Shown one piece after another: positions 27,360-36,821 of a stretch of 64,000 nucleotides of DNA. The notes under the pieces were generated by a model that was not told the DNA's origin, did no database searches, and was given only the letters and a program-made list of their open reading frames with translations. A program made the translations under genes and the position numbers. Source of the stretch: CAWCWN01 sp963799245 (GTDB lineage: Bacteria; Chloroflexota; Ktedonobacteria; Ktedonobacterales; Ktedonobacteraceae); assembly GCA_963799245.1 (NCBI GenBank), contig CAWCWN010000003.1, positions 1,364,001 to 1,428,000 on the forward strand, given 5' to 3'. Position 1 is the first letter of the stretch. Each line of letters opens with the position of its first letter.

Positions 27360-28376
27360 TTACAACGTACGTACAAGGGCCCGTTGCTCTTCCTGCGCCT
27401 GCAGCACCTCCTGGGCCGCTGCCAGTACCCGTACGACTTCCAGGCCGACGCGCCCATTGGAGCAAGGCTCTTCCCCCGTGCGAATTGCATGGGCGAAATC
27501 CTCGCATTCCAGGTGCAGGGGCTCCATCCAATCGATATGAGGGATCGTGATCGCGCCAAAGCGATAAGAGACGACGGGATCGACATCCACATCCGCCCCT
27601 TTATTATAAATTTTGATCATTTCAGCCGGGTTGGTATCGTCATACACCGCCATCCTTGCATCGCCAATCACGGTCACGCGGCGAATTTTACAGGGATGCA
27701 GCCAGCTAACGTGAATATGCGCAGCCATCCCATCAGCATATGTGAGATCGAGATGAGCGATATCATGAATATCTGCTCGTAGATGGGTATGTGCCTGCAC
27801 TTTAATCTGTTGCACCTCTTTGCCAAACAGGTAGAGCAAGATGGAAATATCGTGTGGAGCGAGATCCCAGATGACATTAATATCATTACGATACAGCCCT
27901 AAATTTACGCGTTCCGCCTCGACGCAGTAGATTTTCCCCAGATCTCCAGCCTGGATCAATTTGCGCAATTCGTTGACCGCGGGGCTGTAGAGAAAGGTAT
28001 GGCCGACCATCAAAATGCGCCGCTGCTGCGCGGCCAGCGCAATTAGTTCTTCTGCCTCGGCCACACTCGTTGTCAGTGGCTTCTCGACAAGCACATGTTT
28101 GCCATGCAGCAGCGCCTCTTTCGCAAGCTGATAGTGAGTGCGCACAGGGGTAGCTATTACTACGGCGTCAACATCTGAACGCAGGACATCCTCCACCTGC
28201 GCTGTCGTTTGTAAATCTGATTGAGCTGTTGCCAGCGACACCAAGCGGCGCGCATCCAAATCTGCGACCATACTGACCCTTGAACCTGTTAGCGCAGCGA
28301 GATTGCGAGCGATCTTAGGTCCCCAATACCCCCAGCCAATTATCGCGAAACGTAAATCTGTCATTTTTTTCCTCAT
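27360..28376 (-). CDS. Gfo/Idh/MocA family sugar dehydrogenase
   Basis: The N-terminal Rossmann domain reads FAIIGWGYWGPKIARNL, and HVLVEKPLTTS carries the catalytic Lys. These enzymes oxidise or reduce nucleotide sugars with NAD(H). The aminotransferase gene just upstream makes a 3-keto step on a UDP-sugar, as in WlbA/WbpB, the likely reaction. The aminotransferase would then place an amino group there. The sugar is not proven. Confidence 0.85.
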   Translation of the reverse strand: MRKKMTDLRFAIIGWGYWGPKIARNLAALTGSRVSMVADLDARRLVSLATAQSDLQTTAQVEDVLRSDVDAVVIATPVRTHYQLAKEALLHGKHVLVEKPLTTSVAEAEELIALAAQQRRILMVGHTFLYSPAVNELRKLIQAGDLGKIYCVEAERVNLGLYRNDINVIWDLAPHDISILLYLFGKEVQQIKVQAHTHLRADIHDIAHLDLTYADGMAAHIHVSWLHPCKIRRVTVIGDARMAVYDDTNPAEMIKIYNKGADVDVDPVVSYRFGAITIPHIDWMEPLHLECEDFAHAIRTGEEPCSNGRVGLEVVRVLAAAQEVLQAQEEQRALVRTL

Positions 28377-28398
28377 AATATGCGAATTATTTGCAGTC

Positions 28399-29517
28399 CT
28401 ATAGCAGCGATGTTTTCAATACAGCGTTTTTCTTAACGACATCCACAACTGTCTGTATCTGCTCGCTGGTAAGTTGTGGATACATTGGTAGCGAGACGAT
28501 CCGCTCTGCGACAGCCTCCGTTACGGGCAACATACCTCGTGCATAGCCATAGTGAGAGCAGGCAGGTTGCAAATGCAGCGGGGTTGGATAATGAACTCCC
28601 GTTGCAATACCTGCCTGTTCCAGGGCCTGACGAAACTGTGCCCGCTCATGCACCTGTACGACGTAGACGTAATAAACGTGGGTGTTTCCGCTTCGCACTA
28701 CGGGGACAGTCTCTACTACACCTTGCAGTTGCTCCGTATACACGAGCGCGTGAGCCTGGCGGGCCGCGTTCCACTCTTCGAGGTAAGGCAATTTCACACG
28801 CAGAATGGCTGCCTGTATCTCGTCCAGGCGAGAGTTTGTGCCCAGGATCTCGTGGCGATAACGAACGAGCGAACCATGATCGCGCAACATGCGCAGAGAC
28901 TCAGCGAGCTTATTGTCGCTGGTCACGCAGATACCCGCTTCGCCACAGGCACCCAGGTTTTTACTGTAGTAGAGGCTAAAGCAGCCAATATCTCCCATGC
29001 TCCCAACCCGCTGTCCAAGGTAAGTGGCTCCATGTGCCTGAGAGGCGTCCTCAATCACCCGTAGGCCGTGCGCGCGGGCAAACTCCAGCAGCGGCTGCAT
29101 TTCTACGGGGTGACCATACAAATGGACGGGCAGAATAGCTCGCGTACGAGGAGTCAAAGCACGCTCAAGCTGCGTCCAGTCCATCGTGTAGGTCTCGGGG
29201 TCGATGTCTATAAAGACCGGGGTTGCTCCCACCAGAGCAATGGCCTCTACAGTCGCGATAAAAGTATTTGCCACCGTGATCACTTCATGGCCAGGACCGA
29301 TGTTGCAAGCGCGCAGGGCTAGCATGAGGGCATCTGTTCCTGTTGCGCAACCCACTGCATAATCGCATCCGCAATATGCCGCAAAATCCCGTTCAAATGC
29401 CTGGGACTCGGGGCCAAGAAAGAGCTGCATATGCGTAAGGACGTCTTCAATTGCAGCCATCACCTGGGGATGGAGCGCCTTGTATTGCGCGCGTAAGTCG
29501 ACGAGGGGTATCTGCAT
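28399..29517 (-). CDS. DegT/DnrJ/EryC1/StrS aminotransferase
   Basis: This PLP enzyme of 372 residues has the sugar-aminotransferase signature: CATGTDALMLALRA, IEDASQAHGA and the PLP Lys in SLYYSKNLGACGEAG. It should convert a keto-sugar nucleotide to the amino sugar. It starts the operon and the dehydrogenase follows 22 bases after its stop. The ribosome site is a G-rich AAGGGAGAAGG. Confidence 0.9.
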   Translation of the reverse strand: MQIPLVDLRAQYKALHPQVMAAIEDVLTHMQLFLGPESQAFERDFAAYCGCDYAVGCATGTDALMLALRACNIGPGHEVITVANTFIATVEAIALVGATPVFIDIDPETYTMDWTQLERALTPRTRAILPVHLYGHPVEMQPLLEFARAHGLRVIEDASQAHGATYLGQRVGSMGDIGCFSLYYSKNLGACGEAGICVTSDNKLAESLRMLRDHGSLVRYRHEILGTNSRLDEIQAAILRVKLPYLEEWNAARQAHALVYTEQLQGVVETVPVVRSGNTHVYYVYVVQVHERAQFRQALEQAGIATGVHYPTPLHLQPACSHYGYARGMLPVTEAVAERIVSLPMYPQLTSEQIQTVVDVVKKNAVLKTSLL

Positions 29518-29778
29518 AGATTAACCTTCTCCCTTCTAAACTGAAATTGACAATAATATACAAATGTTTAACCTTTTATGTAATCCTAAATAGTAAAATA
29601 CCACTACTATAACGTTATGTCTTACGATAAAAGATTGTATTGTTAAGAAATCAAAACCAAAATTATTTATTTTTAACCATTTCTACACTTAATTATTACC
29701 AATAAAACCGGCAGATCGCGTTACGATTCAGACAGAATAAGTTCTACAGTATGAAATCTTTAATCATAGGAGTAAGTT
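29518..29778. promoter_or_regulatory. AT-rich divergent promoter region
   Basis: This 261-bp stretch separates the minus-strand aminotransferase from the plus-strand priming transferase. It is much richer in A and T than its surroundings. A TTGACA occurs at 29547-29552, but no well-spaced -10 is seen for it. Both operons probably start here. Confidence 0.45.
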
Positions 29779-30459
29779 ATGTCCGTCAAAACTGCACCAA
29801 TGCTTCAAAGAACTATCAGGCTTAATCACGGCTATCAGCGAACTAAACGTATACTCGACATACTTTTTACTTTACTTATGCTCGTCCCCCTCTGTATCCT
29901 TGTTGTGATCATTGCGGTTTGTATTCGCTTAGACTCAGCAGGGCCTATTTTTTTCCGCCAGAAGCGTGTAGGCCAGCATGGCGTTGAATTTGATATGCTC
30001 AAATTCAGGTCCATGTATGTCAACAGCGACGACGCCAGGCATCGCGAGGCCATTGCCAGGTATATGGATGGTCAAAGGATCAGTGAAAGTACGACTGGTG
30101 ACCTATCATACAAACAGGTTGATGATCCTCGCATTACCAGGGTTGGCCGCTTTCTGCGCAAGACCAGCCTGGATGAACTCCCTCAATTCTTTAATGTTCT
30201 GCAAGGTGACATGGCGCTCGTTGGTCCGCGTCCACCTGTCTCCTACGAAGTCGCTCGTTACAGTTCTCAAGATATGCTGCGCCTGTCCGGCAAGCCCGGT
30301 TTGACGGGCCCCTGGCAGGTCTATGGACGCAGCCGGGTCCCTTTTCATACCATGGTAGAGATGGATATCACTTATCTGCAACGACAGACTTTGCGCGAAG
30401 ACCTGAAACTGATTGCCCTTACCGTTCCAGTAATGATCCTTGGTCGAGGAGGGGCATAA
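29779..30459 (+). CDS. undecaprenyl-phosphate sugar-1-phosphate transferase
   Basis: The protein is a single-domain initiating transferase (bacterial sugar transferase, WbaP/WcaJ-like). It has one N-terminal membrane helix (ILDILFTLLMLVPL), FRQKRVGQHG, KFRSM, SLDELPQFFNVLQGDMALVG, GPRPP and GLTGPWQV. It puts the first sugar phosphate on undecaprenyl phosphate and so starts repeat-unit assembly for the whole locus. AGGAGTAAG precedes the ATG. Length (226 aa) is normal for the short form. Confidence 0.93.
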   Translation: MSVKTAPMLQRTIRLNHGYQRTKRILDILFTLLMLVPLCILVVIIAVCIRLDSAGPIFFRQKRVGQHGVEFDMLKFRSMYVNSDDARHREAIARYMDGQRISESTTGDLSYKQVDDPRITRVGRFLRKTSLDELPQFFNVLQGDMALVGPRPPVSYEVARYSSQDMLRLSGKPGLTGPWQVYGRSRVPFHTMVEMDITYLQRQTLREDLKLIALTVPVMILGRGGA

Positions 30460-30517
30460 AGTTGAAGCGTTGTTTAACCCTTTCTTCTATGGGTGAATGA
30501 GACCTATTTTTTCTTTG

Positions 30518-30551
30518 AACGAGCCGGCCAGCGGTAGATGGCCGGCTCGTT
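30518..30551. terminator. 13-bp hairpin between convergent genes
   Basis: AACGAGCCGGCCA (30518-30530) pairs perfectly with TGGCCGGCTCGTT (30539-30551). It lies between the priming transferase and the convergent deacetylase-like gene, with a TTTTTTCTTT tract before it. Confidence 0.65.
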
Positions 30552-30608
30552 GTTATATACGTCGTGGGAAAAGAGACACGTCATCTGCCAGGGATCTGCA
30601 GCTCAGAA

Positions 30609-31958
30609 CTATTGCCTTGACTTAAATTGCTGGACTTCCATGATGCGCCGAAAGAAATCCTGGATAGTCACGGAATCGATATCTCCCGTAACCGACAGAG
30701 CCGCATGGCAACCATTGGGCCAGGCGCCATAATAGATGAGAGGCGCCGCTAATGCCTCTATTTGCTGGAGCAGCCTGCTCTTCCACTGTATCTCCTCCTC
30801 ACGAGTCGCCCTCAGCCCTGCGGGTATATCGAGATAGCATGCGTACAGGTGAGCGTCCTGCTCGGAACAACGCACAAAGGCATATCCCTGCTCATAAAGA
30901 AAGTCTTCAACCTCCGCGGCAGTGCGCAGTGACAGGCCGATACATGGACATTGTGCCGCACGAACTGAAAAGCGTTGGGTTGATAGCCGGACATCGCCCC
31001 CATGCCAGGGAGCCGCTCGTTGATCTTCGATGACAAGCTGGCGGGCGAGAATAGTCGCCCGAGGAGTACAGAGAGCTTCTACCTGCCAGCGCTCAGGCCC
31101 CTGGGCTGTGATCTTCAGGCGGAACTGGCTGCGTTCCTTCCACCACTGGGCAACGTCCCTCAAACTTGCTACCCAGATTGGTAGTGCTTGCTTACAGGTA
31201 GAAGCGAGGAGAGCATCCAGAGCCTGTTTACAGAGAACAGCGCGCTCGGGATGCAGGTTGAGCACATAGATGCCACCGTAGTTGTAGACGCGCTGCATGA
31301 TGCTGCTCCAGATGCGTCCCACTTCTTTTACGTCATTAATGCGCAGGCGATCAAAAAGCATCTCGTCGTCTGGAATACTGGTGGGTATACGCAGGAGTGG
31401 CCCGAAGAAATACGGGCGTAGGGTATAGCTATTGCATTCAATCGCTTGAAACAGTTCTAAGGATTTGCTATAGCCGCTGCGCAACACAGGCGGAAACTTT
31501 GCGAGATCAATCACCTTGTGCAAGACGGCATCGTTACTATCATAGGTGAAACCGAGATCAGTGAAAACTTGCAGCGATGCTTTGGTCCAGCCAAGATAAG
31601 GATTGCGAAAGCCTTGAAAGGAGATCTGCTTTTGCTGAAAAAGGGAGATCGCTTTCTCAGTTTGCTTATACTGCTCGCCATGGCTTAAAGTACGATAATC
31701 ATTGTGTACGTATCCGTGTATGCCGATTTCCGCTCCATGAGCAGCTACATCAGCAAGCAGCCCGGGGTGCCTGTCCAAGACGACTGCGGGGATGAAGAAG
31801 GTCGGCGTCGCATGATACGGCTCAAGGGAACTGGTGACCGTGAATAAGGCTCGCCGCGTTGGTCGTTCGCTAAAGCCAAAACGAGAAAAGACCGTTGTGA
31901 GCCTTCTTACAAAATTATGTGTGCCCTTAGTTCTGAGCGAGAAAAAAACAAAATTCAT
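30609..31958 (-). CDS. polysaccharide deacetylase-like protein
   Basis: The NodB-like fold can be traced through TPTFFIPAVVL, AEIGIHGYVHNDY (two His) and FRNPYLGW. The usual first motif with two Asp (TFDD) is replaced by FTVTSSLEPY, so the catalytic base is missing. The C-terminal domain has SVTGDIDSVTIQDFF, seen in other locus-linked deacetylases. It may be a non-hydrolytic relative. ATG 31958 has GGAG 8 bases before it and is preferred over the longer frame. Confidence 0.65.
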   Translation of the reverse strand: MNFVFFSLRTKGTHNFVRRLTTVFSRFGFSERPTRRALFTVTSSLEPYHATPTFFIPAVVLDRHPGLLADVAAHGAEIGIHGYVHNDYRTLSHGEQYKQTEKAISLFQQKQISFQGFRNPYLGWTKASLQVFTDLGFTYDSNDAVLHKVIDLAKFPPVLRSGYSKSLELFQAIECNSYTLRPYFFGPLLRIPTSIPDDEMLFDRLRINDVKEVGRIWSSIMQRVYNYGGIYVLNLHPERAVLCKQALDALLASTCKQALPIWVASLRDVAQWWKERSQFRLKITAQGPERWQVEALCTPRATILARQLVIEDQRAAPWHGGDVRLSTQRFSVRAAQCPCIGLSLRTAAEVEDFLYEQGYAFVRCSEQDAHLYACYLDIPAGLRATREEEIQWKSRLLQQIEALAAPLIYYGAWPNGCHAALSVTGDIDSVTIQDFFRRIMEVQQFKSRQ

Positions 31959-32122
31959 AAGCAATACTCTCCGTAACACATGATGCATTTTAATAGTAGA
32001 GCTAAACAATATGGATGGGATAACATTTTAGTTGAGATTTCGTAAATAAATTGAATTTCCGGTTACGTTTTATCTATGGCTGTTGATTAAAAGTAGATTT
32101 GCCGCCTCGCTACACTAAGATG

Positions 32123-33169
32123 CTAGCCCAGATGCCTGTAGAGATATCCCCCCAGCGGAGCCGCTATAGCCAGCGGAAGTTTTCTCCAGGCATTGGTGAG
32201 CAGGCGATACTTCCAGCTGCTTTCGGAAGTAGCCGCCAGGCCGGCGGTACGCGGATAGTAATAGTAAGGAAGTGGTTCCTTTGTGGCGCCCCAGCGCCGT
32301 TTGAACTCCATAAGCCCCTGGTTGTCGTTCGCCGTGCGCCCAAGCTCAAACCTCTTATATCCCTGCGTACATCCCCAGGTTATCGCCGTCCAGAAGAGCA
32401 GGTTATTGGGTGAAAGCTGCAAGTAGCGCTCATCGGATGCGCCATAAGCATAGTGAATGGTGTTACCACGTGCCAGCAGGATGATTCCTGCCACTGTAGT
32501 TTCCTGGTACTCGGCCAGCAGGAGCTGTAACGCGCCACGCTCGGCAAAGGTGTCCCATAAGCGGAAGAAGTATTCCTTTGACTGTGCTGGCATACCGTGC
32601 TTCCTGGTGCGCGTTTGCAAATGGAGGTTATAGTAGAGCGCCATTTCTTCCCGCTTGCGTGCCGTTCGCGCCTGTACTCCAAGCTTCTGGGCTTTTTTGA
32701 TCTGGTGCTGCACCGGTTTGCGCAGGCTCTTCCAGTTATCTTCCGGCTGCTCGCAGAGAGGTAATGTCCAGTTAACATACAGATTACTCTCCGTGAGATC
32801 GGGCCTGCGCGCGAGTACATCATTGCTGCCAGCGCGCAATTCCAGGTATTTGGCCTTCTGTTCCTGCGCAAGCTGAACGGCCTGATCGATAAGATCATTG
32901 GCGCTCGCCTCATCTGCGGCGAGTAGAGGGCAGTGGTCTGAGAATGGCAGCGAAACTAGCCGCCGTCCAGTTAATGGACTTGAGACGGCGCACAGGGGAA
33001 GAAAACCTGTTAGCCGACCTTCTGCATTGGTAGTCGTAAGCGGAATAATGTGGTATCCATAGAGCTTATTGATCAGCTCAAACCACTTAAAATCGTAGTA
33101 GAAAGAAGCATTTCTTCGCTGTTCAACAAAGTCAACATAGTGCGAATAATCGAGAGATGCCTGTGGCAT
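32123..33169 (-). CDS. FemAB/GNAT-type peptidyl or aminoacyl transferase
   Basis: The 348-residue protein shows the double GNAT pattern of FemAB relatives: an early FYYDFKWFELINKLYGYH, LPFSDHCPLL, a middle KKAQKLGVQART, and late YAYGASDERYLQLSPNNLLFW. FemAB enzymes add amino acids from aminoacyl-tRNA to lipid II; related proteins sit in exopolysaccharide clusters. Here it lies next to a methyltransferase and an ATP-grasp ligase, which suggests amino-acid decoration. This is an inference. Confidence 0.75.
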   Translation of the reverse strand: MPQASLDYSHYVDFVEQRRNASFYYDFKWFELINKLYGYHIIPLTTTNAEGRLTGFLPLCAVSSPLTGRRLVSLPFSDHCPLLAADEASANDLIDQAVQLAQEQKAKYLELRAGSNDVLARRPDLTESNLYVNWTLPLCEQPEDNWKSLRKPVQHQIKKAQKLGVQARTARKREEMALYYNLHLQTRTRKHGMPAQSKEYFFRLWDTFAERGALQLLLAEYQETTVAGIILLARGNTIHYAYGASDERYLQLSPNNLLFWTAITWGCTQGYKRFELGRTANDNQGLMEFKRRWGATKEPLPYYYYPRTAGLAATSESSWKYRLLTNAWRKLPLAIAAPLGGYLYRHLG

Positions 33170-33227
33170 TTATTCAGTCCTAACTTTTCACTTTAGCTCA
33201 CAAGACGATAGAATGAGAGACTTCGCT

Positions 33228-33929
33228 TTATTGCGCAAATATTATGAGACTCCATCCTCCCAGTATACGAGCAGCCAGATCCCTGTGAATGGTAAAAAGG
33301 AGCTTTCTCGGCAATTTCAGCAGTTTTCGCGTGATTTCATGCGCTGGCATTTCAGTAGCCCTGGCCGTATAAAAGTAGTCAAGTACCTCGTAGCCTGCAT
33401 CCTTCATCATCTGGAGAGCTATTTCTTTCGTAAAATAATGGATATGTCCATAAGCCTCGCGCACTTTGAGCAATCCATTCCTGCGTAAAATGGTCTGTGC
33501 GGATAAATCCAGTGGTATATGTAGTATCTTATACTGGCTTTTTGGCTTTATTTCCCGCAAAAAACTGAAATAATCTTCCAGGTGTTCAATGACATCCATT
33601 ACTAAAATAAGGTCAAAAAACTCATTGTTCTCTTGTCGAATATCTGCCAGTTTAAATTGGATCCGTTCGGAGGTCCTGCTTTTGGCAAGTTCAAGTGCTT
33701 GCGGTGAAATATCATATCCCCAGAAGCGCGTTTCACCCTTTAGTTGCTCCTGCAGCTGCTTCAAAATCTCACCGGCCCCACATCCCACCTCGCAGATAGT
33801 CGAGGGTACAATGTGATTTTGTGCCAGCATGCGTAAAATCTGCTGTGCTTTCCACGGAGACTCTTCTACATGCCAGTCGGGATTTTTCGCCAGGTATTGA
33901 CCAGAAGTGTAGATTTCATCAAGCATCAT
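33228..33929 (-). CDS. class I SAM-dependent methyltransferase
   Basis: The motif I SAM site reads ICEVGCGAGEILKQL, followed by WGYDISPQALELA and FDLILVMDVIEHLEDYF. These mark a class I methyltransferase of the MIS3/Coq3-like type. The ATG at 33929 overlaps the ATP-grasp stop by 11 bases, so the two are coupled. The substrate is unknown; sugar or peptide O- or N-methylation is possible. Confidence 0.85.
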   Translation of the reverse strand: MMLDEIYTSGQYLAKNPDWHVEESPWKAQQILRMLAQNHIVPSTICEVGCGAGEILKQLQEQLKGETRFWGYDISPQALELAKSRTSERIQFKLADIRQENNEFFDLILVMDVIEHLEDYFSFLREIKPKSQYKILHIPLDLSAQTILRRNGLLKVREAYGHIHYFTKEIALQMMKDAGYEVLDYFYTARATEMPAHEITRKLLKLPRKLLFTIHRDLAARILGGWSLIIFAQ

Positions 33930-35121
33930 TTTTTCCTTTATATGAGCCCTTCATTAATCTCGAAAAGACGACAGCAGCATCCCCTACTGCTGGTAGAGGA
34001 TCACGCCACTCGAAGACCGAAAACACCGTTTTGCCCGCTAGTGAACGGAGATAGGCTCCTGCGGTGCTATGCCCGGCCCGTATTTCCTGCAAGCCAGCTG
34101 GGAGATCAGTAATCAGCCGGACCCAGTGATAACCATAGCAAGATGTAACTGATGGAAGTGCTTGTCCCGTCACATCGCAATACTGGATATAGGGGAAGTC
34201 CAGTCCACAAGCTATACACAGGGTATGCCATCCCCAGGGGCGAAGATTGATGTCCAGCAGTTTAAACTGGCGGTCTCGTTCGTCAAACTTAAATTCAACC
34301 TCCACCATACCCGAGACGCGCATGTAGCCCAGTAGCTTTTCAGCAAGTTCCAGCAGCTCTGGCACAGCTACGGCCTCCACAAAACTGCTCCCCAGTCCAT
34401 AATCGATAGGATACTGGCGAGTGCGCCGGGCCGTCATGCTCGCAATGATGCGTCCCTCTTTACAAAAAGCTGCCAGCGAATATTGTGTCCTGCCATCGCC
34501 AGGAATAATATCTTGAACCATGATCTCCTGGGGAATAATGCTTGCCCTGGCACGCAGGTACTGCGTGAGCAGTTCGTCACGAGATTGTGCCGGTAGAGCC
34601 TTGAGATGAGTGCTATACTGCAGGCGTACAGAGATGGCGGGTTTGATAATAGCGGGAAAAGCAATGTCTAGCGCTGCGAGCTCGTCCTCATCGGCGGGAT
34701 AATACGTTCTGGGGTACGGGACCCCGTTCGCCTGTGCCAGGCGATACGTCTGGCGTTTGTCGTTTGCCCACTGTACGACGTCCCATTCCTGTGTGACAAG
34801 CGTGTAGATCTGTGCGAGCTGCTCTGTATTGCACGCAACCAGCTGCACTGCTTCGTCCTGCATAGGGAAAAGTACCCATCGTTCCAGGTGATACATTTTT
34901 CCCATATTCAAAAGAAAAGCAACGAACGCAGGGTCATCCATCTGGCTCTGCCAGCGCAAACGCCTGACAACGTGACGTGAAAACCAGGCCGAGCGGGGTG
35001 TATTATCAATCACCACGCTCGGTATGCCCCGCCGTCCCAGGCTCCGCGCGACTCCCAACGCCTTGAAATCGCTGCCAAGCAGAACGGCTCCTGGCATTTT
35101 TTGATGGTGCATCGTGCTCAT
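33919..35121 (-). CDS. ATP-grasp ligase (carboxylate-amine ligase type)
   Basis: The protein starts with a Rossmann-like domain (GAVLLGSDFKALGVARSL) and carries FPAIIKPAISVR and a late FKLLDINLRPWGWH for ATP and metal binding. It resembles D-aspartate ligase-like ATP-grasp enzymes more than the two longer paralogs in this window. It should form an amide from a carboxylate and an amine. It lies between the flavoprotein and the methyltransferase genes. Confidence 0.8.
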   Translation of the reverse strand: MSTMHHQKMPGAVLLGSDFKALGVARSLGRRGIPSVVIDNTPRSAWFSRHVVRRLRWQSQMDDPAFVAFLLNMGKMYHLERWVLFPMQDEAVQLVACNTEQLAQIYTLVTQEWDVVQWANDKRQTYRLAQANGVPYPRTYYPADEDELAALDIAFPAIIKPAISVRLQYSTHLKALPAQSRDELLTQYLRARASIIPQEIMVQDIIPGDGRTQYSLAAFCKEGRIIASMTARRTRQYPIDYGLGSSFVEAVAVPELLELAEKLLGYMRVSGMVEVEFKFDERDRQFKLLDINLRPWGWHTLCIACGLDFPYIQYCDVTGQALPSVTSCYGYHWVRLITDLPAGLQEIRAGHSTAGAYLRSLAGKTVFSVFEWRDPLPAVGDAAVVFSRLMKGSYKGKNDA

Positions 35122-35212
35122 AGTATATGATCCTCTGCTGGACTCACTGGCAGGCCGCGGCTTGCCACATCCTCAAGGGGAGGTGCTCGAGCCTCCAGCT
35201 GCGCCAGGCGGC

Positions 35213-36370
35213 TTAAGCAATGTGCCGCGAAAGCTGCCTGGCGGCAGTACCCGCGCCTGCCACAAAGCGGCAAAGTGGCCCAAAAGTATAACCTGCCAGG
35301 GCGCCAACAAAGTAGAGGTGAGGCACGGATGACTCAAACCATGCATTCTGCAAGGGATAGCCATTACTGATCTCTACCTGATTGTGCAAAGCGGGATCGA
35401 TAAAATCAAGTTTATCCAGGCGCGCTTCATAGCCCGTCCCGAGAATTAAATGCTCAATCTCTCGCGTCGTACCATCGCTTAATTCACAGCACAACCCCTG
35501 TCCCTGCGGCGTAGCCTTGACGATCTCTGTATCTGGCGTCAGGCGGACTTTTCCCTTCACCCGCGGAAGCAACCATTGTGCCCCCGCCGGGCGTACGGCA
35601 CGCCTGTCCACGAGGTATCTTGTCTGCTTGGGGAGACGGCTAAAAACGAGCGGGAAGCTGATCAACCAGTTGAGTCCAGGAGGACCAACATCACTTGGCG
35701 GATAAAAGATATGCCTGGCCGGGCCCGTGTGATCGTACAGTTTGCGATTAATCCAGATAATGGGCCCGCGCGCGATTACCTCCACGCTGGCGCCTGCCTC
35801 ATGTAACAGTGCAGCATATTCCAATGCACTCTGTCCCCTTCCTACCACTGCAACGTTACGTCCTTTAAAACCTGTCAGGTCCGTAAGCTCCTGGGTGTGT
35901 GAGGCGAGTGCGCGGGGGAGCGCGCGTGCAAATTCCGGTATGTGGGCGAACGGAGCGATACCGGTGGCAACGACCACGTTGTCAGCCTCGATATTTCGTC
36001 CATCTGCCAGGTCGAGTTGAAAGCGCCGGCCGTCCCGCCTCAAGGCCTGTACGTAGGTGGGATCAATCTCAAGAGCAGTTTGTTCCTGGAACCAGCGACA
36101 ATAATCAAGAAAGTAAGGAAGTGGAATCGGCTTCTGCTCGTGTGTGCTGGTGGCCGCCGCATAATAATTCAGGCTAAATCTGCCGCCCGGCGCAGAGAGG
36201 CTTGCAGCGCTCCAGAAGGATTTCAAGTACATCTGCGCAGGCATTTTCTGCCAGAATTCCATCGGTTTCCCGAAGACCTGCACCGTTGTGTTGCGGGACT
36301 TCAGATGCGCGGCCACTGAGAGACCGTAAGGACCAGCACCTATTATCACTGTAGTATTGTTATGCTTCAC
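35213..36370 (-). CDS. FAD/NAD(P)-dependent oxidoreductase, N-monooxygenase-like
   Basis: A second flavoprotein related to the one at 22730: VIIGAGPYGLSVAAHL for FAD, VAVVGRGQSALEYAALL for NAD(P)H, and LILGTGYEA. The active-site substrate range is unknown. It starts at GTG 36370 with AAGGAG upstream and leads the minus-strand operon that continues with ATP-grasp, methyltransferase and FemAB genes. Such enzymes hydroxylate amines or oxidise thiols and ketones. Confidence 0.8.
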   Translation of the reverse strand: MKHNNTTVIIGAGPYGLSVAAHLKSRNTTVQVFGKPMEFWQKMPAQMYLKSFWSAASLSAPGGRFSLNYYAAATSTHEQKPIPLPYFLDYCRWFQEQTALEIDPTYVQALRRDGRRFQLDLADGRNIEADNVVVATGIAPFAHIPEFARALPRALASHTQELTDLTGFKGRNVAVVGRGQSALEYAALLHEAGASVEVIARGPIIWINRKLYDHTGPARHIFYPPSDVGPPGLNWLISFPLVFSRLPKQTRYLVDRRAVRPAGAQWLLPRVKGKVRLTPDTEIVKATPQGQGLCCELSDGTTREIEHLILGTGYEARLDKLDFIDPALHNQVEISNGYPLQNAWFESSVPHLYFVGALAGYTFGPLCRFVAGAGTAARQLSRHIA

Positions 36371-36821
36371 CTTCTCAACAAGCTCCTTACATCACAACTA
36401 TGAAATAGTTTTTACATACGTGATCACATATTTTGCATAGTCTGAACATTTTTAAATCACCGATGGAAAGCATAGCACCGGGTAAACAGAAGAGCTATGT
36501 ACGAAAAGTTGAGATGCAGTAGTGTTATCGCAAAATCGGTATAGGAAAGTTAACCATTAAAGCGGGGTATTTACATGCAGTGCAATTACAGCTATTCAAT
36601 TGAAGGCCCGTCAATTCAGCGCGCACCCCAAAAAATAGCGCAAGAGGCCGATATTTAATGCTAAGATTGTAACCATAGCAGATATCGCCGGTAATAGAGG
36701 AGGTATGTGAGGAGAGTAGAAAAAGCTCTGCACTATAGTGTATAGTTATACAGTATTGTCTTCTTGCTCAACTGGCGAGAAGAAGCAGGCTATGACATTT
36801 CGTATTCAACAAGGGGGAACT
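36371..36821. other. intergenic region, divergent promoters
   Basis: No gene is seen between the flavoprotein and the hydrolase. An AGGAGG at 36700 is followed by no good start. TATA-like sequence lies at 36738-36750 (GTGTATAGTTATACAG), a plausible promoter for the hydrolase. A longer hydrolase frame from 36738 is possible but has no ribosome site. Confidence 0.4.
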
